DNA from: an uncultured bacterium
GTDB lineage: Bacteria > Cyanobacteriota > Vampirovibrionia > Gastranaerophilales > Gastranaerophilaceae
Assembly: GCA_902462155.1 (NCBI GenBank)
Contig: CABQAQ010000002.1
Span: 169,056-233,055, forward strand
Direction: 5' to 3'
DNA: 64,000 bases
Shown: piece by piece, positions 61,901-64,000 of the stretch
Layout of the letters: every line of letters begins with the position of its first letter
Position numbering within the stretch: position 1 is the stretch's first letter
Made by a program: the position numbers and the translations under genes
The notes under the pieces: model-generated
Seen by the model: only the letters and a program-made list of their open reading frames with translations
Databases searched by the model: none
Told to the model about the DNA's origin: nothing

Positions 61901-64000
61901 ATAGATACCTTATTATTCAATTCATTAAATACATCTTTTATTTCATCTGATTTACTTATAAGTAAATTAAGATTTTTTTCAGATATATCACTAAATGAGT
62001 TCTTTGTATCTTCTACATTTTTGATAATTTCATTTAATATAAAGTTTATATTATCTATATCAATTTTGTCATCTATGGAGTTTATTTTTAAAGAAATTCT
62101 ATTATTTATTTCTTCTATCTTTGATACATTATCTGCTATACATATAGATATATTCTCTTTTAAATTTAATATATCTTGTTTTACATTATTTCCTACTGTT
62201 TCTGAAACTTTCGAAAATTCATCTTTTATTTCTCTTGCGTTTTCTTCTACTGTTTCTGAAACTTTCGAAAATTCGTCTTTTATTTCTCTTGCGTTCTCTT
62301 CTACTGTTTCTGAAACTTTCGAAAATTCGTCTTTTATTTCTCTTGCGTTCTCTTCTACTGTTTCTGAAACTTTCGATATTTTCAAAGAAGTATTTTCACC
62401 TATTTCTTCTTTTAAATTTATAATACCTTCTCGGACATTCTCTTCTATTAAACCTATTTTTGAAGATACATTATCAATAGCAAAGCTTGTAGTATTAAAT
62501 TGATCTACTATTTCATTTTTAATAATGTTAATATTATTATTTATACTATTAAATTCATTATCAAAACCGTTTATAGATTGAATAATTATTGCCAAATCAC
62601 TCTTAATTCTTGAATTATCTTCATCAAATTTATCAGAAATTTCATCTAATTCACTTGATATTTTTGTAAATTTATCTGCAATATCTATTATATTCTCTTG
62701 AATTTTATTGATAATTATTTCAAATTTTTCTTCTACATTGCTTATTTTAGAAGATACTCCATCTATATTGTCATTAATATAGTCAATATTTGAATCTGAT
62801 TTTTTTATAAATTCATCAATTAAATTTATATTAGATAAAATTTGTTCAAATTCTTTAGAAAAATATTCTAAAGAAGAGTTCATATCATTAATAGATACAC
62901 TAAAACTATCAAATGTAGAAAGCTTTTCGATTAAACTTGTTTTAAGCTCCTCTGAGCTATTTTCCATAGCTTTATTTATACTCTGCTTTGTATTTGCTAT
63001 TTCATCTGTAATATTTATAAATTTTTCATTTAAACCATCAATAGTATCATGAATAAAGTTAATTTTTTCAATAGATTTATTAACCCCAAGATCTATATCT
63101 AATTTTAGATTATTTATCCCATATTGAAATTGATCTAAATTCTGATTAATTATACTTATACTAGAAGGAATATCAGCAATTTTTTCATTAACTTGTAAAA
63201 TATTTGATTCTAATCCTAAACTTGAATCATTGACATTAGAAGCAATATTATTTAACTTTTCTAATATATCCTGTATTTTTGAATTCAAACTTACACTATT
63301 TTCTTGAGCTGAATTAAAAACCTCCTCAATCTTTTGAAAATTTTCATCTACAAAGGCAAACTTATCTTCAATTTTAGACTTAATTAAAGTATTATTATCA
63401 TTAAGTGACTCATTAATAGTTTTTAATTCTTGTCTTATACTCTCATTATCTTCTTCTGATTTATTTGATATTTGATTTATATTTCCTAATAAATTTTCAA
63501 TTTGGCTATTAATACTTAATACTTGATTTTTAGATACTTCATCATTACTTTTCAATAGGTCAGAAACATCTGTAATCTTTAATGAAATACTATCTATATT
63601 TTTGTTAATTCCATCTACATCTGATTTTATTGTACATACATTTTTATCTATATCATTTTTTATAAAATCTAAGTTTTGATTTATCTTGTTATCAGAATTG
63701 TCAACAAACTCATTAATATCATTTTTTAGACTTTCTTTAAAATCAGAAATAGCCAAATTAACATTGCCTATTTCTATTTGCAAATTAGAAGAAATTTCTT
63801 TAACAGAGTTAACATTTTCTGATATTTTAGACAAATCATAAGAAACATCCAAGTCGATCTGCTCTTTTAAATTACTTAAATTTTCTCTTATATTTTCTGA
63901 AACCTTTGAAACTTCTTCTTTTATTTCTCTTACATTTCCTTCTACGATTTCTGAAACCTTTGAAACTTCTTCTTTTACTTCTCTTGTATTTCCTTCTACG
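58915..64000 (-). CDS. Giant coiled-coil protein, 5' end outside the window
   Basis: The frame is open from the stop at 58915 to the right edge (64000), so more than 1690 residues are seen and the start is missing; the TTG at 63852 is internal. Nearly the whole length is heptad-like, rich in Asn, Asp, Glu, Ile, Ser and Lys, with repeated DI.NSI-type patterns. There is no membrane helix or globular domain. An 18-residue unit (KVSETVEENAREIKDEFS) recurs three times perfectly plus a partial fourth near residues 490-565, with a diverged copy at about 61640-61725 and more at the edge. Filament, scaffold or surface roles are possible; no family is recognised. Confidence 0.7.
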   Translation of the reverse strand, partial: VEGNTREVKEEVSKVSEIVEGNVREIKEEVSKVSENIRENLSNLKEQIDLDVSYDLSKISENVNSVKEISSNLQIEIGNVNLAISDFKESLKNDINEFVDNSDNKINQNLDFIKNDIDKNVCTIKSDVDGINKNIDSISLKITDVSDLLKSNDEVSKNQVLSINSQIENLLGNINQISNKSEEDNESIRQELKTINESLNDNNTLIKSKIEDKFAFVDENFQKIEEVFNSAQENSVSLNSKIQDILEKLNNIASNVNDSSLGLESNILQVNEKIADIPSSISIINQNLDQFQYGINNLKLDIDLGVNKSIEKINFIHDTIDGLNEKFINITDEIANTKQSINKAMENSSEELKTSLIEKLSTFDSFSVSINDMNSSLEYFSKEFEQILSNINLIDEFIKKSDSNIDYINDNIDGVSSKISNVEEKFEIIINKIQENIIDIADKFTKISSELDEISDKFDEDNSRIKSDLAIIIQSINGFDNEFNSINNNINIIKNEIVDQFNTTSFAIDNVSSKIGLIEENVREGIINLKEEIGENTSLKISKVSETVEENAREIKDEFSKVSETVEENAREIKDEFSKVSETVEENAREIKDEFSKVSETVGNNVKQDILNLKENISICIADNVSKIEEINNRISLKINSIDDKIDIDNINFILNEIIKNVEDTKNSFSDISEKNLNLLISKSDEIKDVFNELNNKVSIEDLLYKVGEIEDLINDKSNESFDQYIIKIEEIKSLFKTIIKDDNLEVISKIDSLENSYKDIVEENARGIKDEVSKVSEAVEDHTRSIIGEISNLKDNIELLNSRNIEKVKPLIEDLENKIEVYINENKDNEQQTKVEIQRDIQDLKESIINISIQDDIVEIKQDINLTLDKINSNIEEIKESFEEESLKYIENIKIKIEELKTDIKEESILNIDSLKVEILNLKEQLEEQKELLEFPLLIQTVNDIYEEIKTNKLNSDEIKPIVDSLNENLEAVIKDSADDVINKFEQIRDIIDSYNESQNKNINQVIEETQNCLEKSTRKNEELFDDVKSALEELRILSEKTFSYTENSIKDNEDIGSNISLINQNIENLRVFLQDDSFNAQDIVNEKIENLLLQITGINEEISKLNGELNLRIEDVIESSSDKVSEEISLISKDVKADIEDISIKIEKISNDISAEIEDKLNKKFEEIDLNQIVKATLKQEDLEEHTEKIIGKISESKENLIAVTAGFFENLSLENEIESIKQSIQEEFNNTKEVKDNVKQILEDKIENIKDSVKEEINNLESQVSKTFDLNISPLNVKMEKVENLQNIVNKIHTVLTKNGDDIEEGYVYTLLDLESDLTKLRTSVKEITNYINGNSEVLEKNSQIIREGIDNFTLQLNNSKILGLKKDIKGIVEDFAELKVDVSDIASRTNKLIISSDKSQEDYVKNLCEFHVMISRISEQIEKLISIGIKFEDLNKLLKTMHESISKISNALNLLASWIDSTDELIKSLSIDGQEIKKQISNLDIKLEKSQNKQEELYEQSVQKLVELNAKIEYLIEQEEKNKNRDIKLKEIEENIKENDSKLVNLLDREEYYIQSTKKVDEIDVKVNYMVQKIESELKNFKEDKKLTDLNDKVNYLINRQESQGIVRDYSAQLDQIITKLRNQDEKIDGLQNQLLLKDVELQELKDSLSLKNQELNSYKDMNQRILLIESSLDKLNENISKIVNYIEED
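62194..62376 (-). repeat. Tandem 54-bp repeats inside the giant gene
   Basis: TACTGTTTCTGAAACTTTCG occurs at 62194, 62248, 62302 and 62356, exactly 54 bases apart. The three complete units are almost identical at DNA level, including synonymous sites. Each encodes one 18-residue heptad-type unit. Confidence 0.9.
63853..64000 (-). repeat. Diverged 54-bp coding repeats at the window edge
   Basis: GAAACCTTTGAAACTTC recurs 54 bases apart near the end (from about 63899 and again across 63953). It encodes units such as KVSEIVEGNVREIKEEVS in frame with the giant gene. The set continues past the last base given. Confidence 0.75.

Noticed and set aside
62194..62376. Regular 54-base repeats that could suggest a CRISPR-like or other non-coding array
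   Set aside because: The period is a multiple of three, the repeats abut without unique spacers, and they lie in a long open frame coding for heptad units.

Overview
The window is a very AT-rich bacterial chromosome segment with tightly packed genes. Several features point to a gut-type Candidatus Gastranaerophilales (Vampirovibrionia/Melainabacteria), the non-photosynthetic sister group of Cyanobacteria. These include cyanobacterial-style proteins (a short DprA-like Rossmann protein, a CtpA-type protease, an RpaB-like response regulator, a DUF4330-like protein, an OstA/LptD-like barrel protein), a flagellin, LPS-type envelope genes (heptose kinase, O-antigen ligase/polymerase) and short Phe-x-Gly motifs in otherwise unrelated proteins. 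The assignment is an inference from gene content; no rRNA or tRNA gene was seen.

Layout. 1-2.4 kb: three unrecognised proteins, two of them an overlapping membrane-protein pair. 2.4-4 kb (minus): spmB, spmA and a receiver-like small protein. 4.2-6 kb: typA. 6-9.1 kb (minus): envelope operon hldE1, DUF4330-like, O-antigen ligase/polymerase. 9.2-16 kb (plus): two uncharacterised genes, rny, ymdB-like, PHP phosphoesterase, pilin-like, thiL, ispD. 16-20.8 kb (minus): a four-gene island of unrecognised proteins. Three of these carry copies of the same roughly 80-residue domain, and its two transcription units share the same upstream element. 21-23.3 kb: a 5'-nucleotidase-like metallophosphatase, a zinc-ribbon protein and a 33-residue membrane peptide. 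23.4-31.2 kb (minus): cysS, a 1315-residue GH13-like glycosidase, nifS and nifU. 31.5-38 kb: a coiled-coil protein, pepP-like, an rRNA methyltransferase, an LptD-like protein, an EnvC-like M23 protein and a 37-residue membrane peptide. 38.3-43 kb: lpd, lipA, an HD-GYP protein and a fused class I fumarase. 43-44 kb: flagellin with a sigma-28 promoter. 44.1-47 kb: rsmE, a CCA/poly(A) polymerase and rph. 47.2-55.5 kb (plus): ylxR, infB, rbfA, truB, LmeA-like, GerMN, HicB-like, response regulator, ctpA. 55.6-58.8 kb: pcrA/uvrD and the DprA-like gene. 58.9 kb to the end (minus): a giant coiled-coil protein whose 5' end lies outside the window.

Most genes are housekeeping functions in translation, RNA decay, cofactor and isoprenoid synthesis, Fe-S assembly and diderm envelope biogenesis. 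The best candidates for undescribed biology are the 16-20.8 kb island with its shared domain and shared promoter element, the giant GH13-like protein with an insertion of about 500 residues in its catalytic domain, and the repeat-bearing giant coiled-coil protein at the right end.
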